Shown here one piece after another: positions 54,671 to 64,000 of a stretch of DNA of 64,000 bases; the stretch's first letter is position 1, and the number at the start of each line of letters is the position of its first letter. The stretch comes from Neisseria bacilliformis (GTDB lineage Bacteria; Pseudomonadota; Gammaproteobacteria; Burkholderiales; Neisseriaceae), in assembly GCF_014055025.1 (NCBI RefSeq), contig NZ_CP059571.1:1798001-1862000 (forward strand). Reading direction: 5' to 3'. The position numbers and the translations under genes are program-made. The notes below the pieces were generated by a model, which did no database searches, was not told where the DNA came from, and was given only the letters and a program-made list of their open reading frames with translations.

Positions 54671-56020
54671 TTGTTCCGCAGCACCCACATCCTCAGCGGC
54701 GCAACACTTTACGAGAGGCCGCCGCAAACCCCAGCCGATTTTCAAACCGCCCTCGCCGCCCTGCGCGAAAAACAGGCCGCCTTCGCCGCGCTCGAAGCCG
54801 CCGAACGCGCCCGCATGCTTGCAACCTTCGCCGACCGCCTCGAAGCCGCCGCCCCCCGCCTTGCACACATGATCTGCGAAGAAGTCGGCCGCTGCCTGCG
54901 CGAATGCCAAGCCGAGCTGGCCAAATCCGTCGAACTCGTCCGCCACTGCGCCCAAACCGCCCCCGCCCTGCTCGCCCCCCGCCGCGTCTCCACCCCCGCC
55001 GCCCGCAGCGAAATCCGCTTCGAGCCCCTGGGCGTCGTCTTCGCCGTCATGCCGTGGAACTACCCCGTCTGGCAAATCCTGCGCTTCGCCGTCCCCGCCC
55101 TCGCCCTGGGCAACGCCTGCGCCGTCAAACCCGCCCCCAGCGTCCCCCGCATCACCGCCGCCCTGTTCGACACCATAGGCGACGCCCTCCCCCTCATCCC
55201 CGCCTGGCTCGCCCACCAACATGTAGAACACGCCATCGCCGAAGCCGACGCCTTCGCCTTTACCGGCTCCGCCGCCACCGGCCGCCTTCTCGCCGCCGCC
55301 GCCGCAGGCCGTCTGAAAAAAAGCGTTTTGGAGCTGGGCGGCAGCAACCCCTTCATCGTCCTGCCCGATGCCGATTTGGAGCAGGCCGCCCGCGACGCCT
55401 GCCACTCCCGCTTCCGCGACGCCGGCCAATCGTGCAACGCCGCCAAACGCATCATCCTCACCGACCCCATCGCCGAACCCTTCATCCGCCTCTTCCTCGC
55501 CGAATGCGCCAAACTCCGATACGGCGATCCCCTCGACCCCGCCACCACCCTCGCCCCCATGCACCGCGCCGACCTGCGCCAAAAACTCCACACACAAGTG
55601 CAAAACACCCTCGCCTGCGGCGCAACCCTCCTCTGCGGCGGCCAAATCCCCCCCGGGCCAGGCACCTTCTACCCCGCCACCGTCCTCGACCACGTCCCAC
55701 CCGAGAGCCCCGCCGCGCAAGAAGAACTCTTCGGCCCCGCCGCCGCCATCCTTCGCGCCCGCGACGCAGAACACGCCCTCGCCCTCGCCAACGGCAACCC
55801 CTACGGCCTGGGCGCGAGCATCTACACCGCCGACGAAACCGCCGCCCTGCGCCTGGCAGAAAAACTGCACACCGGCGCAGTCTGCATCAACCGCCACACC
55901 AGTAGCGACCTGCGACTGCCCTTCGGCGGCGTCAAACACTCCGGCTACGGCCGCGAACTCTCCGAGTTCGGCCTCTACGAATTCGCCAACATCAAAACCT
56001 ACCGCCAAAACCAAATATGA
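54671..56020 (+). CDS. NAD(P)-dependent succinate-semialdehyde dehydrogenase-like
   Basis: 449 aa with a TTG start at 54671 (MFRSTHILSG). Aldehyde dehydrogenase family: FAVMPWNYPVWQ, AFAFTGSAATGR, the general base in VLELGGSNPFIV and the catalytic nucleophile C255 in DAGQSCNAAKRI. EELFGPAAAI and LPFGGVKHSGYGREL complete the signature. The motif order resembles Sad/GabD-type succinate-semialdehyde dehydrogenases; the real substrate is not certain. It overlaps the next gene by four bases (ATGA), so the two are probably translated together. Confidence 0.85.
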   Translation: MFRSTHILSGATLYERPPQTPADFQTALAALREKQAAFAALEAAERARMLATFADRLEAAAPRLAHMICEEVGRCLRECQAELAKSVELVRHCAQTAPALLAPRRVSTPAARSEIRFEPLGVVFAVMPWNYPVWQILRFAVPALALGNACAVKPAPSVPRITAALFDTIGDALPLIPAWLAHQHVEHAIAEADAFAFTGSAATGRLLAAAAAGRLKKSVLELGGSNPFIVLPDADLEQAARDACHSRFRDAGQSCNAAKRIILTDPIAEPFIRLFLAECAKLRYGDPLDPATTLAPMHRADLRQKLHTQVQNTLACGATLLCGGQIPPGPGTFYPATVLDHVPPESPAAQEELFGPAAAILRARDAEHALALANGNPYGLGASIYTADETAALRLAEKLHTGAVCINRHTSSDLRLPFGGVKHSGYGRELSEFGLYEFANIKTYRQNQI

Positions 56021-56751
56021 AAACAACACACCTCACCCTCGCCGCCCTCGCCCTCTGCACCGCCGCCGCAACCGCCGCCCCGCAGAAAATCTACTTCAAC
56101 CAACAAGGCCGCCCCACCGACCAGCCCGCCGCCTACGCCTACGTGCGCGAATACACCCCCGAAGGCGCGAGTGCCCGCGTGCAGGACTTCTACTACCCCT
56201 CCCGCCGCAAATACTCCGACCCCTACCGCACCGCCCTGACCCAAATCCGCCAGTTCGTCCCCAAACTCGACAATGGCACCCTCACCCTCTGGCACCTCAA
56301 CGGCCGCAAAAAAATGCACGCCCCCTACCGCAATGGCAAACCCGACGGCGAATGGACCAACTGGTACAACAACGGCGGCAAATCCGCCGTCATGCCCTAC
56401 AAAAACGGCAAAACCGAAGGCACCGGCGCGCGCTACTACCCCAACGGCCGCAAAGAAAGCGAAATCGAATTCCACGCCGACAAAGCCAACGGCAAATGGA
56501 AACAATGGTATCCCGACGGCAGCCCCAAAAGCGAAGTCCTCATGAAAAACGACGAACCCGCCGAAATGGTGTCCTGGGACGAAAAAGGCCGCCTCACCGC
56601 CGAACTCACCTTCACCGGCAAAAAACGCAGCGGCATCATGCTCGAATGGCACGACAACGGCGCGAAAAAATCCGAATCCGTCTACCACGACGACGAACTC
56701 GTCAGCCGCACCGTCTGGGACGAAAACGGCCTCATCGCCGACCAATACTGA
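56017..56751 (+). CDS. YwqK/MORN-repeat-like secreted protein
   Basis: 244 aa with a signal peptide (MKTTHLTLAALALCTAAATA). The body is a series of about eight 23-residue units around G/N-G-K-x-x-G-x-W/Y-x-x-W/Y (for example YRNGKPDGEWTNWYNNG and YPNGRKESEIEFH), the pattern of the YwqK family antitoxin/MORN repeat proteins. Some such proteins are immunity partners, but no toxin neighbours it. Overlaps the dehydrogenase stop by four bases and is last in the run. Confidence 0.75.
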   Translation: MKTTHLTLAALALCTAAATAAPQKIYFNQQGRPTDQPAAYAYVREYTPEGASARVQDFYYPSRRKYSDPYRTALTQIRQFVPKLDNGTLTLWHLNGRKKMHAPYRNGKPDGEWTNWYNNGGKSAVMPYKNGKTEGTGARYYPNGRKESEIEFHADKANGKWKQWYPDGSPKSEVLMKNDEPAEMVSWDEKGRLTAELTFTGKKRSGIMLEWHDNGAKKSESVYHDDELVSRTVWDENGLIADQY

Positions 56752-57216
56752 CCCGCGCAAGAGGCCGTCTGAAAAAACGTTTTCAGACGGCCTCTGCCGT
56801 TAGGTAGGGTGTGTGGCGCAGCCACGCACGCGGTTATCGGATAAACGACAGCCGTTTTGCGCAATGCCGTAGGGTGGGTCTCGACCCACCACAATCATGT
56901 TGGCTTTCGCAAATGGCGGGTCAAAACCCACCCACCCCGCCGACGGCACACTCCTCCTATGTTTGAGGCCGTCTGAAAAAGCGTTTTTGCACTTTTCAGA
57001 CGGCCGCTTATGCGTAGGTCGGGCATTCATGCCCGACAGGCAGGCACAGGAAATTGAAACATGTCGGGCATGAATACCCGACCTACCCGCTTTTCAGACG
57101 GCCTCAAAGCCCCCGCCCGCACCGCACAGGCCGTCTGAAAACCTTCCGTCCCGCCCGCCTGCCGCCGCACCGCCCGCCCGATACAGTCCCCCTTTCCCAT
57201 CCCGCACGCCATACCC
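56752..57216. repeat. gene-free stretch of DUS hairpins and palindromes
   Basis: DUS hairpins at 56761-56794 (terminator of the preceding run) and 56966-57005, a TAGGGTGTGTGGCGCAGCCA palindrome at about 56802-56834, GTGGGTCTCGACCCAC-type palindromes at about 56874-56889 and 56923-56940, and GTCGGGCATTCATGCCCGAC palindromes at about 57017-57037 and 57062-57083. No gene seen. Confidence 0.7.
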
Positions 57217-57741
57217 ATGAAACACACCGCCCTCCCCTTCATCGCCGCCGCCCTCCTGCTTGCCGCCTGCGGCACCGCCCCCAAACACCCCAAAACACAT
57301 GCCGCCCGCACCCAAACCGCCCGCACCCCCGCGCCCAAAACCATCCGCATCAGCCACATCGGCCGCACCGTCGGCGGACAGGAACTCATGCTGCACAGCC
57401 TCGACCTCGTCGGCACGCCCTACCGCTGGGGCGGCAGCAGCGACACCGGCTTCGATTGCAGCGGCATGGTGCAATACGTTTACAAAAACGCCATCGGCGT
57501 CAACCTGCCGCGCAGCTCCCGCGATATGGCCGCCGCCAGCCGCACCATCAGCCCCCGCGAACTGCAAAGCGGCGACCTCGTCTTCTTCAACACCTCCGGA
57601 CGCGGCATCTCCCACGTCGGCCTCTACCTCGGCGGCGGCAAATTCCTCCACGCCCCCCGCTCCGGCAGCACCGTCCAAACCGAAAGCCTCAGCACCCCCT
57701 ACTACGCCAAACGCCTGGTCAAAGCAGGAACGTTTTTCTGA
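57217..57741 (+). CDS. NlpC/P60 family lipoprotein (peptidoglycan endopeptidase)
   Basis: 174 aa. Lipobox LLAAC gives lipidated C18. A Thr/Pro/Arg-rich linker runs to about 55. The NlpC/P60 catalytic domain follows, with the nucleophile in DTGFDCSGMVQYV, the His in ISHVGLYLGGG and the third polar residue region in FLHAPRSG. It would cut stem peptides of murein at the outer membrane inner face, like Spr/MepS. It is a single gene. Confidence 0.88.
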   Translation: MKHTALPFIAAALLLAACGTAPKHPKTHAARTQTARTPAPKTIRISHIGRTVGGQELMLHSLDLVGTPYRWGGSSDTGFDCSGMVQYVYKNAIGVNLPRSSRDMAAASRTISPRELQSGDLVFFNTSGRGISHVGLYLGGGKFLHAPRSGSTVQTESLSTPYYAKRLVKAGTFF

Positions 57742-58396
57742 ATCCGCCGCCGGTTTTCCTTATGGTTAAACCAACAACGCAAATGCGACCGATTGAGGTA
57801 GGGCGTGGCGCAAGCCGCGTACGCGTTCTTTGCCGTCCGAGCCGTCTGAAAAGCCGTGGGTCGGATTCTTGAATCCGACGATCCGGCTTGGGCGTGGCTG
57901 TTTTCCCCTGCGGGGAAATGTCGGATACAAGTATCCGACCTACGGCTACTACACCCGCGCAAACGGCAACAGGCCGTCTGAAAAACAAAATCTGTTTTTC
58001 AGACGGCCTGTTGTTTGTCGGACGCAATATCCATGCGCCGCTGCGGCACACTCTGAAGCCCGTGCAATCCCGTATCGTCCAAACAGCGTCATTCCGACGC
58101 AGGCGGAAATCTTGGCGCAGCAAGGCGGGTTGGAGTTTGACCCGACATTTGCGGACATTCGGGCAATGTCGGGTTTGCAACTCAATCTACCGCAAAGGCC
58201 GTCTGAAAACCCATAGGCCGGATGCTTGTATCCGACATTTTCCCGCAAGGGAAAACACTCTCGGCCGAACTGCCGGATTGTCGGATTCAAGCATCCGACC
58301 TACGGCTACCGGATTTGGGGAAATTCAAGAAAGCCTGAATCTGAACAGCAAAAGGCCGTCTGAAAAATAATTTTCAGACGGCCTCAGTCGTTATGC
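57742..58396. repeat. gene-free stretch of dispersed palindromes
   Basis: No gene seen. It contains TCGGATTCTTGAATCCGA (57861-57878), TCGGATACAAGTATCCGA (57921-57938), a DUS hairpin (57971-58009), a degenerate dRS3 (about 58087-58112), GCCGGATGCTTGTATCCGAC (about 58212-58233), TCGGATTCAAGCATCCGA (about 58282-58299) and the der terminator hairpin (58354-58385). Confidence 0.65.
58354..58385. terminator. DUS hairpin, der terminator
   Basis: AGGCCGTCTGAAAA and its complement 11 bp past the der stop on the minus strand. Confidence 0.75.
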
Positions 58397-59869
<1,473 letters not shown>

Positions 59870-59954
59870 GCTTTGCTTTTTATACAGGCCATCTGAAAAA
59901 GTGGGGTTCGGTTTTTGCCGCGCCGAAGCCGCGCTTTTCAGACGGCCTTACGGT

Positions 59955-60380
59955 TTATTTTTTGTTTAACAGTTGGCCGATGATGCGGTCGATTTCCGCC
60001 TGGCGGCCGCGTTTGAAATCGGGATAGGCGCGCAGGCTGGCGACCGAGTGTTCGGGGGTGCGGATGAGCAGGGCAATATAGTTGGTGCCGTTGCCTTTGC
60101 CGCTGGTGTTGTAGCGCAGGTTGTAACGGCAGTCGGGTTCGTACAGCCGCTGCCGTTGGGTATCGACATCGACGGTTTCGCTGCTGATGCCGTATTTGTT
60201 GAGGGCGGCGGCAATCTCTGCCTTTAATTCGGGATTCGGGTCTTTGGCCTGCGGACGGGCAAGGATGCAGACGTGGCGGATGTCTGCCAGCTCCGTACCG
60301 CCGGTACCCAGCGACGGGCCGCTTTGGCAGCCGGCCAGCAGGATGCCGCTGCCGAGCATCAGCATGAGGGGAAGTTTCAT
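59955..60380 (-). CDS. lipoprotein of unknown function
   Basis: 141 aa. The signal ends in SGILLAGC, giving lipidated C18. The mature part has two cysteines (RHVCILAR, EPDCRYNL) and an NYIALLIRTPEHSVASLRAY stretch. No beta-propeller signature, so it is not BamB, although it occupies the place where bamB lies between yfgM and der in many proteobacteria. No family recognised with certainty. Probably outer-membrane or periplasmic. Confidence 0.75.
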   Translation of the reverse strand: MKLPLMLMLGSGILLAGCQSGPSLGTGGTELADIRHVCILARPQAKDPNPELKAEIAAALNKYGISSETVDVDTQRQRLYEPDCRYNLRYNTSGKGNGTNYIALLIRTPEHSVASLRAYPDFKRGRQAEIDRIIGQLLNKK

Positions 60381-60496
60381 CGGTATCTCCTTGTGGTTTG
60401 TTGCGATAAAAAATCACGGTGAGGCCGTCTGAAAAGCCCGCAAAATTTGGCGGACGGAAACGGCGGCGGTTTTGGCTGCGCCGAAACTGTGTTTCA

Positions 60497-60532
60497 GAAA
60501 CGTCATCCCCGTGCAGGCGGGGACGGCCTGTG
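60497..60532. repeat. dRS3-like repeat, GTCATCCCCGTGCAGGCGGG type
   Basis: Same unit as at 40548-40582, with matching flanks TTTCAGAAAC and GACGGCCT. It lies directly downstream of the yfgM stop on the minus strand. Confidence 0.55.
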
Positions 60533-60538
60533 TCTGCT

Positions 60539-61168
60539 TTATTGGGCGGTGTCGGCTTTCAGTTGCAGCAGCGGGCGGCCGGGGGCGTCCTGCGGGGTTT
60601 TGTCCAAAGCCTGCGCGTAGGCGGCGGCTGCTTCTTTGGCTTTGCCCTGCGCGCCGTACACGTCGCCGCGCGTTTCGTCGATGGCGGCGGCAAAGGCGGG
60701 GTCGGTCGGGGTGTTCAGCGTGGCGAGGGCGGCGTCGTATTTTTTCTGCTGCATCTGCACGGTGGCGAGCCGCTGGACGGCGAGGGCTTGGACGAACGGC
60801 TCTTTTTGGTTTTGCAGCACCCATGAAAGCTGTTTTTCGGCTTCGTCGTAGCGGCCTTTGTCGAAGGCGTCGGCGGCCACCATCATGGTGGCTTGGGCGG
60901 CGGCGATGCTGGACGGGTAGTTTTGTTGCAATCCGGAGAGGTCGGCCTGCACGGCTTTGTCGTCTTTGCTGTTTTGCGCTTTGCCGACCAGCGCGGCCAG
61001 GGCGGCGGCGGCTTCGCCGTTTTTGGTTTTTTGGTGCTGCTGGTACATGACCCAGGCGAAGTAGGCCGCCGCGCCGGCAATCAGCAGGGCAAACAGCCAG
61101 CGTCCCCAGTTGCGCCAGAAATATTTGAAGTTTTCAAGTTCCTGTTGTTCGTCGATATGCGCGGCCAT
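60539..61168 (-). CDS. yfgM: YfgM-like ancillary SecYEG protein
   Basis: 209 aa. A cytoplasmic N-terminal tail and one membrane helix (FALLIAGAAAYFAWVMYQ, about 25-43) with a periplasmic helical TPR-like domain after it (FDKGRYDEAEKQLSWVLQ and the like). Matches the YfgM/PF09976 family, an accessory of the SecYEG translocon. It starts one base after the hisS stop codon, so the two genes are cotranscribed. Confidence 0.88.
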   Translation of the reverse strand: MAAHIDEQQELENFKYFWRNWGRWLFALLIAGAAAYFAWVMYQQHQKTKNGEAAAALAALVGKAQNSKDDKAVQADLSGLQQNYPSSIAAAQATMMVAADAFDKGRYDEAEKQLSWVLQNQKEPFVQALAVQRLATVQMQQKKYDAALATLNTPTDPAFAAAIDETRGDVYGAQGKAKEAAAAYAQALDKTPQDAPGRPLLQLKADTAQ

Positions 61169-62461
61169 TTATGCGTTCTTCCATTGGTTGATGAGTTCGG
61201 GGAGCGCGGCGGCGGCAACGGTTTGCTGCCCGTTCCAGCCCTGCATGTCTTTGAGGGTGGCCGCGCCCTGCTCCGCTTCGCTTGCGCCGACAATCACTGC
61301 AAAGCGCGCGCCGCTGGCGTCGGCTTTTTTCATTTGGTTTTTCAGGCTCTGGGCACCGCTGTGCTGCAAGACGTTGAAACCCGCCGCGCGCAGCAGGGTG
61401 GCGCAGCGCATGGCCGCCGCCTGCCCTTCTTCCTGCTGCATGAGGTAGATGTCGGGCGCGGCTTCGGTTTTCAGACGGCCGTATTCGCGCACCAGCAGCA
61501 GCAGGCGTTCGATGCCCATGGCAAATCCGATGGCGGGGGCGTCTTTGCCGCCGAGTTCGCCGATCAGACCGTTGTAGCGGCCGCCGCCGCAGACGGTGGC
61601 CTGCGCGCCGAGTTTGTCGGTCGTCCACTCGAAAACGGTGAGGTTGTAGTAGTCGAGGCCGCGCACGAGGCGGGGGTTTTCGGTGTAGGCAATGCCCTGC
61701 GCGTCCAGCAGGCGTTTGAAGCCGGTGTAGTGCGCCAGCGAGTCTGCGCCGAGGTAGTCGGAGAGGTGCGGGGCGGCGTTGCAGATGTCCTGCAAGGCGG
61801 GGTTTTTGCTGTCGAGCACGCGCAGTGGGTTGGTGTGCATGCGGCGGCGGCTGTCGTCGTCCAGCGTGTTTTCGTGCGTTTGCAGGTAGGCCACCAGCGC
61901 GGCGCGGTGGGCGGCGCGCTCTTCCCGGTTGCCCAGGCTGTTGATTTCCAGCGTCAGCTCGCCGGCTATGCCGAGTTCGCGCCACAGGTCGGCGCACATG
62001 GCGATCATTTCGGCATCGACGTCGGGGCCGTCAAAGCCCAAGGCCTCCACGCCGACTTGGTGGAACTGGCGGTAGCGGCCTTTCTGCGGCCGTTCGCGGC
62101 GGAACATCGGCCCCATGTACCAGAGTTTCTGCGGACTGTTGTACAGCAGGTTGTGTTCGACCACGGCGCGCAGGCAGGAGGCGGTGCCTTCGGGGCGCAG
62201 GCTGAGGCTGAGCGTGTCATTGGAATCGGCGAAGGTGTACATTTCTTTGCCGACCACGTCGGTTTCTTCGCCGATGGAGCGCACGAACAGGCCGGTCTGC
62301 TCGACAATCGGCGTGCGGATCTGGCTGTATCCGAAACGGCGTGTCCAGCGGACGACGGTGTCTTCAAACGCCTGCCAGAAGGCGGAGCTGAGTTTGAAAT
62401 CTTTCTGTTCTGCGGGCAGCAGGTCGTTCATGCCTTTGACGGCTTGGATTTTTTGTCCCAT
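61169..62461 (-). CDS. hisS: histidyl-tRNA synthetase
   Basis: 430 aa. Class II synthetase that charges tRNA-His. Motif 1 region ([19 protein letters not shown]), motif 2 ([20 protein letters not shown]), the histidine-specific loops LVRGLDYYN and GGGRYNGL, and motif 3 ([12 protein letters not shown]). A C-terminal anticodon-binding domain completes it. It abuts yfgM. A DUS hairpin lies upstream at about 62488-62528. Confidence 0.96.
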   Translation of the reverse strand: MGQKIQAVKGMNDLLPAEQKDFKLSSAFWQAFEDTVVRWTRRFGYSQIRTPIVEQTGLFVRSIGEETDVVGKEMYTFADSNDTLSLSLRPEGTASCLRAVVEHNLLYNSPQKLWYMGPMFRRERPQKGRYRQFHQVGVEALGFDGPDVDAEMIAMCADLWRELGIAGELTLEINSLGNREERAAHRAALVAYLQTHENTLDDDSRRRMHTNPLRVLDSKNPALQDICNAAPHLSDYLGADSLAHYTGFKRLLDAQGIAYTENPRLVRGLDYYNLTVFEWTTDKLGAQATVCGGGRYNGLIGELGGKDAPAIGFAMGIERLLLLVREYGRLKTEAAPDIYLMQQEEGQAAAMRCATLLRAAGFNVLQHSGAQSLKNQMKKADASGARFAVIVGASEAEQGAATLKDMQGWNGQQTVAAAALPELINQWKNA

Positions 62462-62487
62462 AAATCGTATGGCTTTCTGTTGAAACG

Positions 62488-62528
62488 TTTTTCAGACGGC
62501 CTGATGGTATGCAGAGGCCGTCTGAAAA
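62488..62528. terminator. DUS hairpin between the 126-aa gene and hisS
   Basis: TTTTTCAGACGGCCTG and AGGCCGTCTGAAAA with an 18-base gap, 16 bp past the stop of the hypothetical gene on the minus strand. Confidence 0.6.
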
Positions 62529-62543
62529 GAGGGTGCGGCGGAT

Positions 62544-62924
62544 TCAGAAATCGCGGTACTGGCGCAGCATGCTGTCGGCAAGCTGCTGGAACTGTTTGTA
62601 TTTTCCGGAGCGGTCGATTTTGCTTTTGTCGAGGCCGATTTCGACCAGCACGCCGGCTTTGTTGCCGTAAATCACCGAGTTTTCGATTTCGTATCCGCCG
62701 CCCTCTATCGGCGAGATAAAGGCTTGCAGCATTTCGCCGGCGGGGATGTTTTGCAGGATGACGCTTTTTCTCATGTTTGGCGGCAGATCCGCGCTGACAA
62801 ACTGGAAGGGGTTGTGCACTGCGTCGGTGATGCCGAGGTAGGAGTAAATGTATATCTGGTGCGCCAGCTTGGGGTTGTTTTTCAGATACAGCAGCAAGAG
62901 GAGTTCCCGCAGGTCGTGTTTCAT
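62544..62924 (-). CDS. conserved-looking hypothetical protein
   Basis: 126 aa (MKHDLRELLLLLYLKNNP). Soluble, mixed alpha/beta, with an IPAGEMLQAFISPIEGGGYE segment and a Lys/Asp-rich C-terminal half. No signal peptide and no domain I can name. An AGAACACCAT context with no strong ribosome site. It is between ispG and hisS in the same direction. Confidence 0.6.
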   Translation of the reverse strand: MKHDLRELLLLLYLKNNPKLAHQIYIYSYLGITDAVHNPFQFVSADLPPNMRKSVILQNIPAGEMLQAFISPIEGGGYEIENSVIYGNKAGVLVEIGLDKSKIDRSGKYKQFQQLADSMLRQYRDF

Positions 62925-62981
62925 ATGGTGTTCTCTTGTTTATTGTGCTTTTTCAGACGGCCTTTTTGCTTGTTCGGACGT

Positions 62982-64000
62982 TCAGGCCGTCTGAATCGGG
63001 ATGATGCGGCTGCGGTCGCGCTTTCTGCCGTTTTCGCCGTAGTTGGTTTCGACGTATTCGCACACGATCGCCAAAAATTCCGCTGCCAGATTGTCGCCTT
63101 TGAGGGTAACTTTGCGCTCGCCGTCCACATAAACCGGCGCAATCGGCGTTTCGCCTGTGCCCGGCAGGCTGATGCCGATGTCGGCCAGCTTGCTCTCGCC
63201 CGGGCCGTTCACCACGCAGCCCATCACCGCCACATTCAGGTTTTCCACACCCGGATACTGCAAACGCCAAACGATCATCTGCTCGCGCAGATACCGCTGG
63301 ATGTCCTGCGCCAATTCCTGAAACACGGTGCTGGTGGTGCGGCCGCAGCCGGGGCAGGCGGTAACCATGGGTGTAAACGAGCGCAAGCCCATGGTCTGCA
63401 AGATTTCCTGCGCCACCACCACTTCCTGCGTGCGCGAGGTGCCGGGTTCGGGCGTCAGCGAGATGCGGATGGTGTCGCCGATACCCTCCTGCAACAATAC
63501 GGACAAGGCGGCGGTGGAAGCGACGATGCCTTTGCTGCCCATGCCCGCTTCGGTCAGCCCCAGATGCAGCGGATAGCGGCAGCGGGCGGCAAGTTCGCGG
63601 TAAACCTGTATCAGATCCTGCACCGCGCTGACTTTGCACGACAGGATGATTTTGTCTTCCGGCAAACCCAGCGCGACGGCTTTTTCCGCCGATTCGAGCG
63701 CAGAAACAATCAAAGCTTCCTTCATCACGGCTTCGGGGGGCTGCGGCGCAGGCGATGCCAGATTGGCATCCATCATGCGTTTGGCCAGGCTTTGGTCGAG
63801 CGAACCCCAGTTGACGCCGATGCGTACCGCTTTGCCGTTTTCCGCCGCTGTGCGGATCATAAAGGCGAATTTCTCGTCGCCTTTCGCGCCTTTGCCGACA
63901 TTGCCCGGGTTGATGCGGTATTTGGAAAGTGCCCTGCCGCATTCGGGAAATTCGGCCAGCAGCCGTTCGCCGTTGAAATGGAAATCGCCGACCAGCGGCG
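62982..64000 (-). CDS. ispG: 4-hydroxy-3-methylbut-2-enyl-diphosphate synthase (IspG), C-terminal part, cut by window edge
   Basis: The frame is open to the right edge with a two-base partial codon (reads PLVGDFHFN at the edge), so the N terminus is outside. IspG is a [4Fe-4S] enzyme of the MEP isoprenoid pathway, upstream of IspH. The cluster ligands are in [10 protein letters not shown] (two Cys) and [10 protein letters not shown] (third Cys). [15 protein letters not shown]-like and [11 protein letters not shown] match the TIM-barrel part. The last residues (IPIQTA) are encoded by a DUS that overlaps the stop codon. ispF of the same pathway lies at 40590-41108. Confidence 0.95.
   Translation of the reverse strand, partial: PLVGDFHFNGERLLAEFPECGRALSKYRINPGNVGKGAKGDEKFAFMIRTAAENGKAVRIGVNWGSLDQSLAKRMMDANLASPAPQPPEAVMKEALIVSALESAEKAVALGLPEDKIILSCKVSAVQDLIQVYRELAARCRYPLHLGLTEAGMGSKGIVASTAALSVLLQEGIGDTIRISLTPEPGTSRTQEVVVAQEILQTMGLRSFTPMVTACPGCGRTTSTVFQELAQDIQRYLREQMIVWRLQYPGVENLNVAVMGCVVNGPGESKLADIGISLPGTGETPIAPVYVDGERKVTLKGDNLAAEFLAIVCEYVETNYGENGRKRDRSRIIPIQTA

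Noticed and set aside
54359-56029. A minus-strand open frame of 556 codons opposite the aldehyde dehydrogenase
   Set aside because: It is a Gly-rich shadow. The plus strand carries the catalytic Cys and all family motifs.

Overview
The window is chromosomal DNA from a species of Neisseria or a close relative in the Neisseriaceae. The main reason is the very dense 12-mer AGGCCGTCTGAA (the AG-DUS DNA uptake dialect), present in dozens of copies on both strands, mostly as inverted pairs between genes. Gene content agrees: FetA/FrpB, Slam, a MIP-like FKBP lipoprotein, FolE2 and a HisB with an N-terminal extension. Base composition is GC-rich, which fits the commensal or rod-shaped Neisseria better than the pathogens. 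The species cannot be fixed from the sequence.

Layout. 1-4959 (minus) is the N-terminal 1653 codons of a giant trimeric autotransporter adhesin that runs off the left edge. 5.6-14.4 kb holds housekeeping genes: a ferredoxin-type reductase, MIP/FkpA, an acetate CoA-transferase, a lipoprotein, a YffB-like protein, a GNAT acetyltransferase, purK and trpE. 14.6-18 kb is a patch with two MITE-like hairpin elements, small secreted or membrane proteins and an IS256-like element. 18-29.2 kb carries murA-ibaG, folE2, lolA, ubiA, two small genes, priA, orn and hisB-hisC.

29.7-44.3 kb is dominated by iron and heme uptake. A three-gene set resembles a type XI secretion (hemophilin) system: a divergently transcribed 1096-aa TonB-dependent receptor, a secreted non-lipidated hemophilin-like protein, and a Slam outer-membrane translocator. 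FetA, phrB, ispF, tenA and a second siderophore-type receptor follow. An IS5-family element (44.4-45.6 kb) is inserted in the hairpin terminator of that receptor. parE follows, then a decayed patch at 47.9-49.3 kb with an IS1595-type transposase tail and a Hint-domain polymorphic-toxin fragment containing a G10 tract.

49.3-64 kb: a small lipoprotein, the cysT-cysW-cysA sulfate importer operon, a five-gene plus-strand run (two tandem secreted paralogues, an LprI-like protein, an aldehyde dehydrogenase, a YwqK/MORN-like protein), an NlpC/P60 lipoprotein, and a minus-strand housekeeping run ispG - hypothetical - hisS - yfgM - lipoprotein - der. ispG runs off the right edge.

Intergenic DNA is built from recurring modules: DUS hairpins, at least four families of 16-30 bp palindromes, dRS3/NIME units, and a family of about 165-bp terminal-inverted-repeat elements. 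I see no rRNA, tRNA or CRISPR array.
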